A stretch of DNA of 39,698 nucleotides. Source: Scytonematopsis contorta HA4267-MV1. GTDB lineage: Bacteria; Cyanobacteriota; Cyanobacteriia; Cyanobacteriales; Nostocaceae. The number at the start of each line of letters is the position of its first letter. Position 1 is the stretch's first letter. Location: positions 1 through 39,698 of the forward strand of contig JAHHIC010000078.1 of NCBI GenBank assembly GCA_019359035.1. Direction: 5' to 3'. Below the pieces are notes generated by a model that worked only from the letters and a program-made list of their open reading frames with translations, made no database searches and was not told the DNA's origin. Below are positions 25,864 to 33,985 of the stretch, piece by piece. The translations under genes were made by a program, and so were the position numbers.

Positions 25864-25890
25864 GCGGGTGGGCAAGGATGCCCACCCCAC
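25864..25890. terminator. Dispersed GC hairpin between convergent genes (third copy)
   Basis: GGGTGGGC (25866-25873) and GCCCACCC (25880-25887) pair perfectly over 8 bp around AAGGAT. It lies 48 bases after the SDR stop and 70 bases from the DUF2330 stop. Same family as 163-188. No T-run, so any termination would be structural. Confidence 0.5.
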
Positions 25891-25959
25891 AATAGTCAAT
25901 ACTGCTCGGTATTATACTTCACTGACTTGAAATCCGCTGTAAATGTCGAATAGCTTACC

Positions 25960-27330
25960 TTACCTTAAAAATCCTAAAAGCTTTTCCCACCAGCTACGAC
26001 TTACTTGACCCGAAAGTTTCATTTTTTCGCGAATATCTTGGATATTCCAATTTGTTAGTTTGGCAAGGGTTTGTGCTTCTTCTTCAAAGCGTTTGCGTAA
26101 TGATTTTTTGTATTCCTTACCTGCTTGACAATTAACTTCACCTGTAAATGGGTGTTGCATGATGTAACGTCCTTGGAAATTTTCCCGGTTGCTGGTTTCT
26201 TGGAACATCAGGTCTTCTGGGAATTTATTACGGGTGTAACGGACATGCAAACGGGTAATATAAACGTTGCTATTTGGAATAGGACGACGACCACTAAATC
26301 CACCTGGGGGTAAAGGTTGGTCTTGGGGTGTGTCTAACCAAAATACACCAGCTTGTTTCAGTTCTTCGGGGTTGAGAGGTTCAGCGGAACAAGGGTCACA
26401 ACTCCCCATATCCCAAGCATATTCCAGAAATGCAACTTTTTTGTCTTCTTTGGTATAGGCACTTTGGAATAAGGATTTGTAAAAGTCACCAAATTCTTTT
26501 TTGACAAATAAAGGTATGTTCGCATCCGAGGGGATTTTTACCGTGCGATAATTACTTAGTTCTGCTTGTCCTTTGGGTGAAAGAATATACGCGATTAAAT
26601 CCTGTTCGGTTGTTGAATTAATCATCCCCAAACGAATTGGTAGCATGAATTTCGGTGATTGGTAAGAAATTTGCAACGGACGCAAAAATTCATAACCTGC
26701 TTGTTCAAATTTATCTAAGTTGACTTTCGCAACGAAAAACTTCATCTTTTGGCGAATATAAGGCTTAAGTAGCTGTTTCGCTCCTCTAGGAATTTTGTAA
26801 CCATTGCGAATCAGCCAAGTTTCCAGACCATCAGATTCTTTGGCACTGAGGATGAGGATATCATATTCACCAACATTAAACCGTGCTTCCACAGTTACAC
26901 CCAAACTCGAATCTCTTCTCCTACTTTCTCCCGCACTTCTGCTCATTGGTGCTGGTAATGGTCTTAGTGCTTCATTATATTCAACTTGATTACAAGGGTC
27001 TGGGTCAAAATATTCTACCAAACGTGGGGCACTAAAAGCGTCCAAACGTTCCATAATCTTGGGGTTGGCTACTTTGACTTGTTTTTCTTGTATGACTACG
27101 GGTACAGGTACAACTACTGCAAAATCTTTAACATCACCCTGGAAATCATTTGCCATCGTTAATACTGTGCGACCGCTATCACGGGCAATTATCACTTGTG
27201 AGGCTTTGTTGTAGAGCTTGGTGTCAGCTTTTGCAACATAAAATCCACAAAATGCCCAAGCTGGAGATACAAAACCCAGCACAATTATCAAAGATAATAA
27301 TAAGGAAATTAAGGCTCGGAAAAGTTTCAT
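25960..27330 (-). CDS. Secreted DUF2330 protein
   Basis: A protein of 456 aa with a signal peptide (LISLLLSLIIVLGFVSPAWA, cleavage near residue 26), starting the mature protein at FCGFYVAKADTKLYNKASQV, the DUF2330 opening. Further family-like text: TMANDFQGDVKDFAVVVPVPV, then FDPDPCN and a later CDPCSAEP cysteine cluster. The C-terminus is basic and coiled (EEEAQTLAKL) with a weakly hydrophobic end (WWEKLLGFLR). Function is not established. It starts 10 bp after the RnfD-like gene and is surely co-transcribed with it, which hints at a periplasmic partner of that membrane protein. Confidence 0.82.
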   Translation of the reverse strand: MKLFRALISLLLSLIIVLGFVSPAWAFCGFYVAKADTKLYNKASQVIIARDSGRTVLTMANDFQGDVKDFAVVVPVPVVIQEKQVKVANPKIMERLDAFSAPRLVEYFDPDPCNQVEYNEALRPLPAPMSRSAGESRRRDSSLGVTVEARFNVGEYDILILSAKESDGLETWLIRNGYKIPRGAKQLLKPYIRQKMKFFVAKVNLDKFEQAGYEFLRPLQISYQSPKFMLPIRLGMINSTTEQDLIAYILSPKGQAELSNYRTVKIPSDANIPLFVKKEFGDFYKSLFQSAYTKEDKKVAFLEYAWDMGSCDPCSAEPLNPEELKQAGVFWLDTPQDQPLPPGGFSGRRPIPNSNVYITRLHVRYTRNKFPEDLMFQETSNRENFQGRYIMQHPFTGEVNCQAGKEYKKSLRKRFEEEAQTLAKLTNWNIQDIREKMKLSGQVSRSWWEKLLGFLR

Positions 27331-27340
27331 ACTTTTTGTA

Positions 27341-28213
27341 CTAGTTGTTAGTCGTAGAGAGGTTATGTAGAGACGTTACATGCAACGTCTCTACATATTG
27401 GGTTTCCTCGTTTTTCCATGCAAAACGCGGTGCTTTCCAAAGAAAATCAATCAAAGCTGTAAATGGAGCTAGGGTAAAGAGTGCCCAAAATACGCCGGTA
27501 GATACAAAGAAATTATTCCTAAGAATAAAAGTTAAAATGGCGATGCATGTTGCCCACAATATACGTCCCCAACGAGAATTAGGGATAGACCGGAGGTCGG
27601 TTACCATAAATAGGGCAAACAGTAGTAAAGAACCACTCATCAAACGATGCGAGAAAACATCCCAAGTCCAGCCCAGCCAAAAATTACGAATTGCTTCTAA
27701 TATCCCGTAGGCTCCCAAAAATGCGGCTGTAGTATCCCAGCGTCCCACCCGTTGGAGAATTAGACCCCCAGTTCCAGCAAATAACAGTCCGTACCACCAA
27801 TCATCTCCCCATTGTCCAGGGGAAACCCAAGCATCAGAGGTGAGTACTAATGCTGAAATAATGCCAAAGTTGCCAGGATTAAAGAAGTGCTTATTGCCGA
27901 TTTTAAATAGAAATTTGCTCGTTATTGCCGCAATAGCAGCTAAAGCCATCGTCGTCCAATGGTCTGCTCGTAATAGCAAACTTAATCCTAAAGCTGTAAT
28001 TAAGGGAGAACGGATATTAATCTTTGGCGTTTCTGTTTCTGCTGATGGCAAATGAGAAATGATTAAGGACAATAGCCATTGCGCTGATAAGCAAGTGGTA
28101 ATTGTTATCAGTATAAAGCTTGGATGTAATGTCCAATCCCTTGTACCTATGCCTAATGCTAGGAACAAAGATAGAAATAGAATTTGAAAATCGCGTATAT
28201 CTTTAAACAACAT
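27341..28213 (-). CDS. Solo RnfD/NqrB-like membrane protein
   Basis: A polytopic membrane protein of 290 aa with about eight to ten hydrophobic segments. It matches the RnfD/NqrB family in IRSPLITALGLSLLLRAD, KHFFNPGNFGIISAL and the C-terminal helices. I see no SGAT motif, the covalent flavin attachment site of true RnfD and NqrB, and no other Rnf or Nqr gene is near. It may therefore not be a redox pump. The last residues (VETLHVTSLH) are encoded by a dispersed palindrome (27365-27396), so the native C-terminus has been replaced or extended. First gene of a two-gene unit with DUF2330. Confidence 0.75.
   Translation of the reverse strand: MLFKDIRDFQILFLSLFLALGIGTRDWTLHPSFILITITTCLSAQWLLSLIISHLPSAETETPKINIRSPLITALGLSLLLRADHWTTMALAAIAAITSKFLFKIGNKHFFNPGNFGIISALVLTSDAWVSPGQWGDDWWYGLLFAGTGGLILQRVGRWDTTAAFLGAYGILEAIRNFWLGWTWDVFSHRLMSGSLLLFALFMVTDLRSIPNSRWGRILWATCIAILTFILRNNFFVSTGVFWALFTLAPFTALIDFLWKAPRFAWKNEETQYVETLHVTSLHNLSTTNN
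27365..27396. repeat. Dispersed palindrome, GTAGAGACGTT family (copy 2), inside a coding region
   Basis: A 32-bp near-perfect palindrome beginning ATGTAGAGACGTTACATG. It is fully inside the 3' end of the RnfD-like gene and is translated as about ten residues. Related to 13335-13364 and 36071-36096. Confidence 0.9.
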
Positions 28214-28401
28214 TACCCGTTTAGTTAGGTATTTTTCTGGGATGAGTTCTAATCTAGACGGTAAAAGTTGATTTGAGTGCCTTCGTTACAGAATTTGTTA
28301 CATCTTCTTTCTGAATGATGAAGAAGCCATGTTTTATGTTTAAAGTTCTACCAAAAATTTGCAAACTATAATATAGAAAAAATAAATTTACTAAACATAA
28401 A

Positions 28402-28419
28402 GACCGTACGAATACGGCC
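28402..28419 (-). terminator. Terminator of the NarL-type regulator
   Basis: GACCGTA (28402-28408) and TACGGCC (28413-28419) form a 7-bp stem with one wobble and a tetraloop. On the minus strand it is followed by TTTATG, about 50 bases after the regulator stop. Confidence 0.55.
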
Positions 28420-28466
28420 TCTATAAATACTTAAGTACAAATGATTAATTACAAACTTATGTAACC

Positions 28467-29180
28467 TTAATGGACTAGCCCTGCACGCAAAGCCCGGACG
28501 GCTGCTTGTGTACGGTCTGCAACACAGAGTTTACTCAAAATTCCTCTAACATGAGTTTTGACAGTACCCACAGTTAAAAAAAGTCTTTTAGCAATTTCCG
28601 CATTATCACATCCAGCAACAATCAACTCTAAAACTTCCTTTTCTCGTTGAGTTAAGGGAAAGGTTTCTATTGTTTTTTCAACTTCTGTGTCTAGACCTTC
28701 GATTATTACCCTTTTTGAGCTTGTTCCTCCCGTAACGTCATCTTGCCGTACTTGGCGTAATACGATATCTGCAATTGCTGGGTCAATCCAGGGACTACCT
28801 GTGTAAGTTGTTTTTACGGCATCTATTAATTTATCGCTCTCGATATCCTTCATGCAGTAGGAGTCTGCTCCCGCTCCAAAAGCAGCTAGTACTGCATCTT
28901 CGCTGTTCTGCATTGTTAAAATCAATAGTTTTGTTGTATGCTCTCCACTATCTTGTTGCAATTGTCTGTACTTGCGTGTCAATTCGATACCATCCATACC
29001 GGGCAAACCGATGTCGATAGTAGCAACATCAGGCTTAAGCGTCTTCAAAAGCTGCAACCCATCGTTAGCGTTAGCTGCTTCGCCAACAATTTTTATTTCG
29101 GCTTCGGCTTGTAAAGCAGCCCTTAAGCCCATCCTAGTAAGGTTGTGGTCTTCAATCACAACAACCTTTATCTCACTCAT
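28467..29180 (-). CDS. NarL/FixJ-type response regulator
   Basis: A protein of 237 aa. Receiver domain 1-125 with the acidic pair E10-D11, phospho-acceptor Asp56 (VATIDIGLPGMDG), Thr89 (LTMQNS) and Lys111 (CMKD). A linker, then a LuxR-type helix-turn-helix (about 174-237): FPLTQREKEVLELIVAGC, TVGTVKTHVRGILSKL. It should bind DNA as a phosphorylated dimer. No kinase is directly beside it. The small stress genes and the kinases at 31-39 kb are the nearest possible targets or partners. It starts at the ATG at 29180 and has its own terminator. Confidence 0.92.
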   Translation of the reverse strand: MSEIKVVVIEDHNLTRMGLRAALQAEAEIKIVGEAANANDGLQLLKTLKPDVATIDIGLPGMDGIELTRKYRQLQQDSGEHTTKLLILTMQNSEDAVLAAFGAGADSYCMKDIESDKLIDAVKTTYTGSPWIDPAIADIVLRQVRQDDVTGGTSSKRVIIEGLDTEVEKTIETFPLTQREKEVLELIVAGCDNAEIAKRLFLTVGTVKTHVRGILSKLCVADRTQAAVRALRAGLVH

Positions 29181-29552
29181 GGCTGTTACCTCTTCCCGAA
29201 TCTATCTAAAGTACAGAATAAAATAACTCTGCCATTTTATCCGCAAATTTATATAAAAGTACAAGAATTATTGAGTTGTGCAAAAAAATTATAGTATGAT
29301 AGGGGAATTAAAAACTTTTGCTTTGCTCACTATCAAAAATTTACCATACACAGTAGATTATCTAACGTAATAATTTTACACATCACTCGCTAGATAGATT
29401 TACATGAAAATAAAGTCAAATCAAAAATTATATATAATTTGGTTTGCTTTTATTACTATACCTTTCATATAAAAAAGTGTTTGCAGGTAACACCTGTAAA
29501 CACTAAACAAAGGGAAGAGATAGACACGTCTTTTCAAAACTATGAACTTCTT

Positions 29553-29580
29553 AAAACTGATATAGTTATCATTCAGTTTT
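29553..29580 (-). terminator. Hairpin at the CsbD-like stop
   Basis: AAAACTGA (29553-29560) and TCAGTTTT (29573-29580) form a perfect 8-bp stem directly after the stop codon. On the minus strand it ends in TTTT. A likely intrinsic terminator. Confidence 0.6.
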
Positions 29581-29762
29581 TAGTCAAGAGCCTTTTTAAC
29601 TTCGTCTTTTACATTTTCAGCAGCATGACGGACTTTAGATTCGCCTTGTTTTGCTTTACCTTCAGCTTTATCATTGGGGTCGCCTGTAACTTCGCTAGCT
29701 GCTTCTTGCACTTTACCTTCAACGTTTTTAGCAACAGCTTTTGCTTTATTTTCCAAACTCAT
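29580..29762 (-). CDS. CsbD-like stress protein
   Basis: A 60-aa hydrophilic, Lys/Glu/Ala-rich protein of the CsbD family (NKAKAVAKNVEGKVQEAASE, then GDPNDKAEGKAKQGES, EGK repeats). Members are general-stress proteins in many bacteria and are predicted to be flexible and soluble. Their molecular role is unknown. AGAGGA precedes the ATG at good spacing. It is divergent from the YeaQ-like gene, with a shared 314-bp upstream region that has an inverted repeat. Confidence 0.85.
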   Translation of the reverse strand: MSLENKAKAVAKNVEGKVQEAASEVTGDPNDKAEGKAKQGESKVRHAAENVKDEVKKALD

Positions 29763-29850
29763 GATTTTTATCCTCTGACTTTAATTAACTGTTTTACAAG
29801 GGCTTGTTAAGCCATTCAATATTTGTATAGTATCTTTTTAACTAATTTCG

Positions 29851-29870
29851 GTATTCTATCTAGAGAATAC
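29851..29870. promoter_or_regulatory. GTATTCT inverted repeat in a divergent promoter region
   Basis: GTATTCT, 6 bases, AGAATAC: a perfect inverted repeat with 7-bp arms between the divergent CsbD-like and YeaQ-like genes. A related string, GTATTCTATCTGGAGGATTA, occurs at 30655-30674 ahead of the coiled-coil gene. Candidate operator for the stress genes. Confidence 0.4.
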
Positions 29871-30076
29871 AGTTAATCAAATTCTTATCATCCTTTATAT
29901 GTAGCTTATTTATACCTAGCGCCCTCTAAAGATTATATTCTCCAACATCAGTTACTACCTTAAGATTTTTTGATATTATTTCGCCAGGTAGAGCGAGAAA
30001 GACAGGATGAAATTTTAATATAAACACAGTTAGAAACGAATACCAGAAAACAGATAACACTTAAGGAGTAATTGAA

Positions 30077-30355
30077 ATGGGTAACATAATCGCTTGGTTG
30101 GTTTTAGGTTTGATTGCAGGTGCTTTAGCTAAAGCATTTTATCCAGGTCCCCAAGGCGGCGGCATTTTCTCCACCATTGGACTAGGTATTTTAGGAGCTA
30201 TGCTAGGTGGTTACCTAGGTCAAGTCTTATTAGGTAGTAGTGCTGCGGCAGGTGCATCCGTTGGTGCATTATCTATAGGAAGTATCTTTTTCTCTGTTCT
30301 TGGTGCTATGTTGTTGATTTTCCTCTGGGGTTTATTGACTCGTCGAGCAGTATAA
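30077..30355 (+). CDS. GlsB/YeaQ/YmgE-family membrane protein
   Basis: A 92-aa membrane protein with three hydrophobic segments and Gly-rich turns: GNIIAWLVLGLIAGALAKAF, then GGGIFSTIGLGILGAMLGG and a C-terminal helix ending LLTRRAV. This is the transglycosylase-associated / YeaQ family, often induced in stress or stationary phase. Function unknown. The start has AAGGAG 11 bases upstream, a good Shine-Dalgarno. It belongs to a group of small stress-type proteins with the CsbD-like gene and the two genes downstream. Confidence 0.87.
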   Translation: MGNIIAWLVLGLIAGALAKAFYPGPQGGGIFSTIGLGILGAMLGGYLGQVLLGSSAAAGASVGALSIGSIFFSVLGAMLLIFLWGLLTRRAV

Positions 30356-30459
30356 TCGCTTTTATAGAATTTATACTACTTAATCGGCGTAACTTTAATT
30401 TTCGATATGAGATTGTTTTCAAACAGTAATATAGCAGTTTAAATCACAATTTAGCTATT

Positions 30460-30498
30460 GGGGGGGTTGGAATAATAAGTAATTCCAATTCCCCCTTT
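30460..30498 (+). terminator. Terminator after the YeaQ-like gene
   Basis: A G-run plus TTGGAAT (30460-30473) pairs with ATTCCAATTCCCCC (30482-30495) with a small bulge, followed by TTTT. It lies about 105 bases past the YeaQ stop. Confidence 0.6.
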
Positions 30499-30515
30499 TG
30501 GTCACTACAATTCAT

Positions 30516-30637
30516 AGGTTGAGTTATCCGAAGCGGACGCTAAGCGTTCGCGCAGCGTGCCGCTTCGGCATACGTTCCTCAACCCAACTTTCCGGTCGCT
30601 TGTTGGGTCATCTGAAGCGGACGCTACGCGAAGGTTA
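30516..30637. repeat. Dispersed GTTGGGTT / GCGTTCGCGCAGCG element (copy 2)
   Basis: Contains AGGTTGAGTTATCC, CTCAACCCAAC, and a long hairpin in which CCGAAGCGGACGCT pairs with AGCGTGCCGCTTCGG across GCGTTCGCGC. Part of the family at 11881-11982 and 36792-36913. The 62-aa ORF reading through it (30498-30686) is not credible. The rest of the 30356-30891 gap holds the terminator at 30460 and the GTATTCT string at 30655. Confidence 0.8.
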
Positions 30638-30891
30638 CATATTGAACTTTATGCGTATTCTATCTGGAGGATTAATTTTTAGTTGAAAGATAGCTTCTAT
30701 AGAATGGTAGATATTTATTCCACAGATTGATTTTTATAGCAGTATTTTTCGGTACAAATTGATTAGTAAATCTTTCACAGATGAATCAAAAAGTAAAAAA
30801 TGTTTGGCTTAGGTCAACAAACTTACTTTACCAATATCTAATTTACCAATCTCTAAGTTATTTGTGTTTCATCATTAGTCGAGAATAAACT

Positions 30892-31179
30892 ATGAAGACT
30901 AAACAAGAATATCAAACAGAAATGGAATCACAAATGGCGAAACTACAAACTCAAATTGATGAGTTGAAAGTTAAAGCTTCTCTTGCTAAAGCTGATGCTA
31001 AAGACAAATATCACGAACAGATTGAAACTTTAAATAGCAAGTGTCAAACTGCTCGCGGTAAATTACAAGAACTCAAAGCATCTAGCAATGATGCTTGGGA
31101 AGAAATAAAAGTAGGTTTAGATAATGCTTGGAACGAATTACAATCTGCTTTCAATCGTGCTTCCAATCGTTTTGAATAG
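30892..31179 (+). CDS. Small coiled-coil protein
   Basis: A 95-aa, highly helical, charged protein without signal peptide or membrane segment. Heptad-like text runs nearly end to end: ESQMAKLQTQIDELKVKA, then ARGKLQELKASSNDAWEEIK and LDNAWNELQSAFNRA. Similar small coiled-coil proteins of unknown function are found in cyanobacteria beside CsbD or YeaQ genes. The ATG at 30892 has no strong Shine-Dalgarno. It precedes the secreted 119-aa gene by 89 bp on the same strand. Confidence 0.75.
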   Translation: MKTKQEYQTEMESQMAKLQTQIDELKVKASLAKADAKDKYHEQIETLNSKCQTARGKLQELKASSNDAWEEIKVGLDNAWNELQSAFNRASNRFE

Positions 31180-31268
31180 AAAGTAACTTAGATATTGGTA
31201 GATAACAATTAAAACTACCCTAACTTACTTTAATTTTTGGTTCATTTTGATTAAATAGGAGAAAAATC

Positions 31269-31628
31269 ATGAGTTTTGTTCGTTTTATTCAACCCATTGT
31301 TCGTTCTTTCCGCTTTGTAATTGCCGCTGCTTTATGTGTAACTTTACTGTTCTCTAACGCATTTCCTGCTGCTGCAATCGGTACAAATAAAAGTGCCCCC
31401 GATGAAGCAACTACACAATTAAACAATATTCAAAAGGGAACTGATGAGGTTGCTAAGTCTGACCCTCTTTCCTTAGAAGAAACACAAGCAAGAACACAAA
31501 ACGGACTTAATGAAATTCAGGGAGATGCTGATAAGGATAAAATGTATCGTCCCAGCAATTCCAAGGATGCAAGAACTGTGGAAGACCAAGTAGGCAATTT
31601 ATTGAATAAGGTAACCAAAGACAAATAG
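31269..31628 (+). CDS. Small secreted protein, low-temperature-induced-like
   Basis: A 119-aa protein with a signal peptide (FRFVIAAALCVTLLFSNAFPAAA, cleavage near residue 37). The mature part is polar and helical: DEATTQLNNIQKGTDEVAKS, then TQARTQNGLNEIQGDADKDK and a C-terminal EDQVGNLLNKVTKDK. It resembles proteins annotated as low-temperature-induced in cyanobacteria, but I am not certain. AGGAG precedes the ATG well. The third plus-strand gene of the small stress group. Confidence 0.7.
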   Translation: MSFVRFIQPIVRSFRFVIAAALCVTLLFSNAFPAAAIGTNKSAPDEATTQLNNIQKGTDEVAKSDPLSLEETQARTQNGLNEIQGDADKDKMYRPSNSKDARTVEDQVGNLLNKVTKDK

Positions 31629-31670
31629 AAGAAACCCCAATCCCAGTAAACCCTACTCCCAACCCCCAGT

Positions 31671-31819
31671 AAACCCCACCCCCAACCCCCTCCCCGTTTA
31701 CGGGGAGGGGGCTACGATTTATGATAAATATTTTCAAAAATCAAAAATTAATTATATTTTTTCTCTTTATTTTCGTAGCCCCCTCCCCCCCAGGGGGGAG
31801 GGGGTTGGGGGTGGGGTTT
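31671..31819. repeat. Large C/G-rich cruciform-type palindrome
   Basis: Outer arms of 25 bp (31671-31695 with 31795-31819) are perfectly complementary. A second 16-bp pair (31702-31717 with 31773-31788) lies inside. Two local hairpins are also possible (31686-31711, and 31779-31804). An AT-rich centre separates them. It lies between convergent genes and could act as a two-way terminator. A direct repeat of GTGGGGTTTCTT follows at 31811 and 31852. Confidence 0.85.
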
Positions 31820-31871
31820 CTTGTGTGGTGCGAGAAAGAGAGTGGGGTTTCTTTTGTACGCACCAATATCC

Positions 31872-33872
31872 TCACCCATCTCTTCCTGCCAAAATTGCGA
31901 TCGCTCCAACCAGTTCATCTGGCACAATGGGTTTGGACATATATAGATTAAATCCAGCTTCGATTATTTGTTGCCGTTCTGCTTCTTGAGCGTAGGACGA
32001 AATAGCAACAATTGGTGGAGTCTGTATCCCTCTATTTTCTGCAAACTGTTTAACTTTACGGATTAAACTATACCCATCTTCCTCAGGCATATAAATATCA
32101 CTGAGTAAAACATCCGGTATAGATTGACTCATCATATCTAAAGCTGCTGCTACCGATGCCACAGATGTTACCTCGGCTCCATAAATCTTAAGTACCGAGT
32201 CTAACAATTCGCGGCTATCAGCTTCATCTTCTACAACTAATACATGTATACCTACAAGAATATCAGTATCTGTAATTTCCACGCTATCGCTAATAGCATG
32301 ACTGGCAGGTAGTTTATATTCCGGTTTCGCTTGTACCCCTGCAATAGGAAGCTCAACAATAAAAGTCGCACCTTTCCCTTCTCCTGCACTTTCTGCCCAA
32401 ACCCGACCCCCGTGCAGTTCTACTAAATAGCGAACAATTGCCAATCCTAATCCCAAGCCACCAAAGCGTCTAGTTATCGAGCCATCTTCTTGCCTAAAGC
32501 GGTCAAATATATGAGGTAAAAAGTCTTTATTTATACCAATACCGTTATCACTAATTTTAAGTTGGACATACTTCATAGAAGAATCACCAAACATAGAAAG
32601 AGGGAAAAACGAATATCTATTTTTTTCTTGCCTTGAATCGCAACTTTTTTGCAAACAAATTTCTACTTGTCCACCATTGGGTGTAAACTTAATGGCATTA
32701 AAAAGTAAATTCCAGACTATTTGCTGAAGTCTCTGGACATCACCAGAAACAAACCTTGCATTTAGGTCGATTTTGACATCAATATCAATTTCTTTAGCTT
32801 CAGCAGCAGGACGCACCACTTTTAATGCAGATGCAATTACAGCACTAATGTCTGTAGGAGATACTTCTAATTGTAAATTACCCTTAATAACATGAGCGGT
32901 ATCTAACAAGTCTTCCACTAAGTGAAGTTGTGTTTTAGCACTACGGGTAATTGCTTCTAAACCACGACATGTCATATTTTGGTCTACAAATTTTTTGCTA
33001 AGAATATTAGACCAACCTAAAATAGAATTTAATGGTGTCCGTAACTCATGAGAAAGAGTAGCTAAAAATTCATCTTTCAGACGAATCGCCTCTTCTAAAT
33101 GTTGCGCGTTCCTTTTTTGAATATTTTCAAATCGCTTACGTTCGGTAATATCTTCCACCAATCCATCAACAAAAATATTTCCTTCTTCTTGGGTAAGAAT
33201 AACATTCCAAGAAACCCAAACAATACTTCCATCTAACTTTTGTAACTGAATTTGTTGCTGTGAAACTTGCCCTTGTTGCTGCAATTGTTCTAATACTTGG
33301 TTCTTTTCTGTTAATGGGAACAAAATGTGATGAAGGTTATGTGCTTGTGCCTCTGCTAAGCTTTTAACTCCTAAAAAATCTAAAAATGTAGCGTTTGCCT
33401 CCAACAAATATCCATCTAAAGTAGAGCGGAATACACCCACATTCAGTCTGTTTAACAACGAATGCAAGCGAATTTCCAATTCTTGAGATTTACGTCGCTG
33501 TTCAGCTCGTTCCAATGCCAAATTTACAGCGGCTATAAGACGAACATAGTGTTGAGACGACTTAACCACATAGTCGTCTAACCCTGCTTTCATGGCTTCT
33601 ACCGCTACTTCCTGGGTAGCAGAGTTAGTAAACATAACTACCGGACAATCAGGACAGGCAGATTTTATCTCCTGTAATACTGTTAAACCATCGCTCCAAA
33701 ATAACTGATAATCAATGATAGCAAGGTGAAAATTTTTAGTTATAAGTGCTTGAGCAAAACTTTGAGTATCTCTAATTTGTTCTACTTCTAAATCAAGAAA
33801 CTCTTTTTTGAGTTGCCGAATCACTAATAAGCGGGTATCAGGACTATCATCTATCAATAGAACTCGCAACAT
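31872..33872 (-). CDS. Hybrid histidine kinase: REC-PAS-HisKA-HATPase-REC
   Basis: A cytoplasmic sensor kinase of 666 aa with no membrane segment. An N-terminal receiver (1-120, Asp54 in AIIDYQLF), a PAS domain (about 135-248), HisKA with His275 (SHELRTPLNSILGW), an ATP-binding domain with N392 (LLFNAIKF), DNGIG (442-446) and GLGLGLA (472-478), and a C-terminal receiver (about 543-660, Asp592 in LLSDIYMPEEDG). The first receiver suggests input from another kinase, perhaps the neighbour at 33986-35791, whose stop is 113 bp upstream on the same strand. HIP1 octamer at 31897. The signal is unknown. Confidence 0.92.
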   Translation of the reverse strand: MLRVLLIDDSPDTRLLVIRQLKKEFLDLEVEQIRDTQSFAQALITKNFHLAIIDYQLFWSDGLTVLQEIKSACPDCPVVMFTNSATQEVAVEAMKAGLDDYVVKSSQHYVRLIAAVNLALERAEQRRKSQELEIRLHSLLNRLNVGVFRSTLDGYLLEANATFLDFLGVKSLAEAQAHNLHHILFPLTEKNQVLEQLQQQGQVSQQQIQLQKLDGSIVWVSWNVILTQEEGNIFVDGLVEDITERKRFENIQKRNAQHLEEAIRLKDEFLATLSHELRTPLNSILGWSNILSKKFVDQNMTCRGLEAITRSAKTQLHLVEDLLDTAHVIKGNLQLEVSPTDISAVIASALKVVRPAAEAKEIDIDVKIDLNARFVSGDVQRLQQIVWNLLFNAIKFTPNGGQVEICLQKSCDSRQEKNRYSFFPLSMFGDSSMKYVQLKISDNGIGINKDFLPHIFDRFRQEDGSITRRFGGLGLGLAIVRYLVELHGGRVWAESAGEGKGATFIVELPIAGVQAKPEYKLPASHAISDSVEITDTDILVGIHVLVVEDEADSRELLDSVLKIYGAEVTSVASVAAALDMMSQSIPDVLLSDIYMPEEDGYSLIRKVKQFAENRGIQTPPIVAISSYAQEAERQQIIEAGFNLYMSKPIVPDELVGAIAILAGRDG

Positions 33873-33985
33873 AGTATTAAATCAAATTTCAATTATTTTT
33901 TTACTAATTACAAATCATATTAACAATAGTGGAACTGATATCGCTTCCGTCTTGAGCAAGTATTTATGTAAATTATCTACCTCCT

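Noticed and set aside
29439-29810. 123-aa Phe/Cys-rich plus-strand ORF
   Set aside because: It is the antisense of the CsbD-like gene, which has a good Shine-Dalgarno and family match.
30498-30686. 62-aa plus-strand ORF
   Set aside because: Most of it is the dispersed GCGTTCGCGCAGCG element, with no Shine-Dalgarno or family match.
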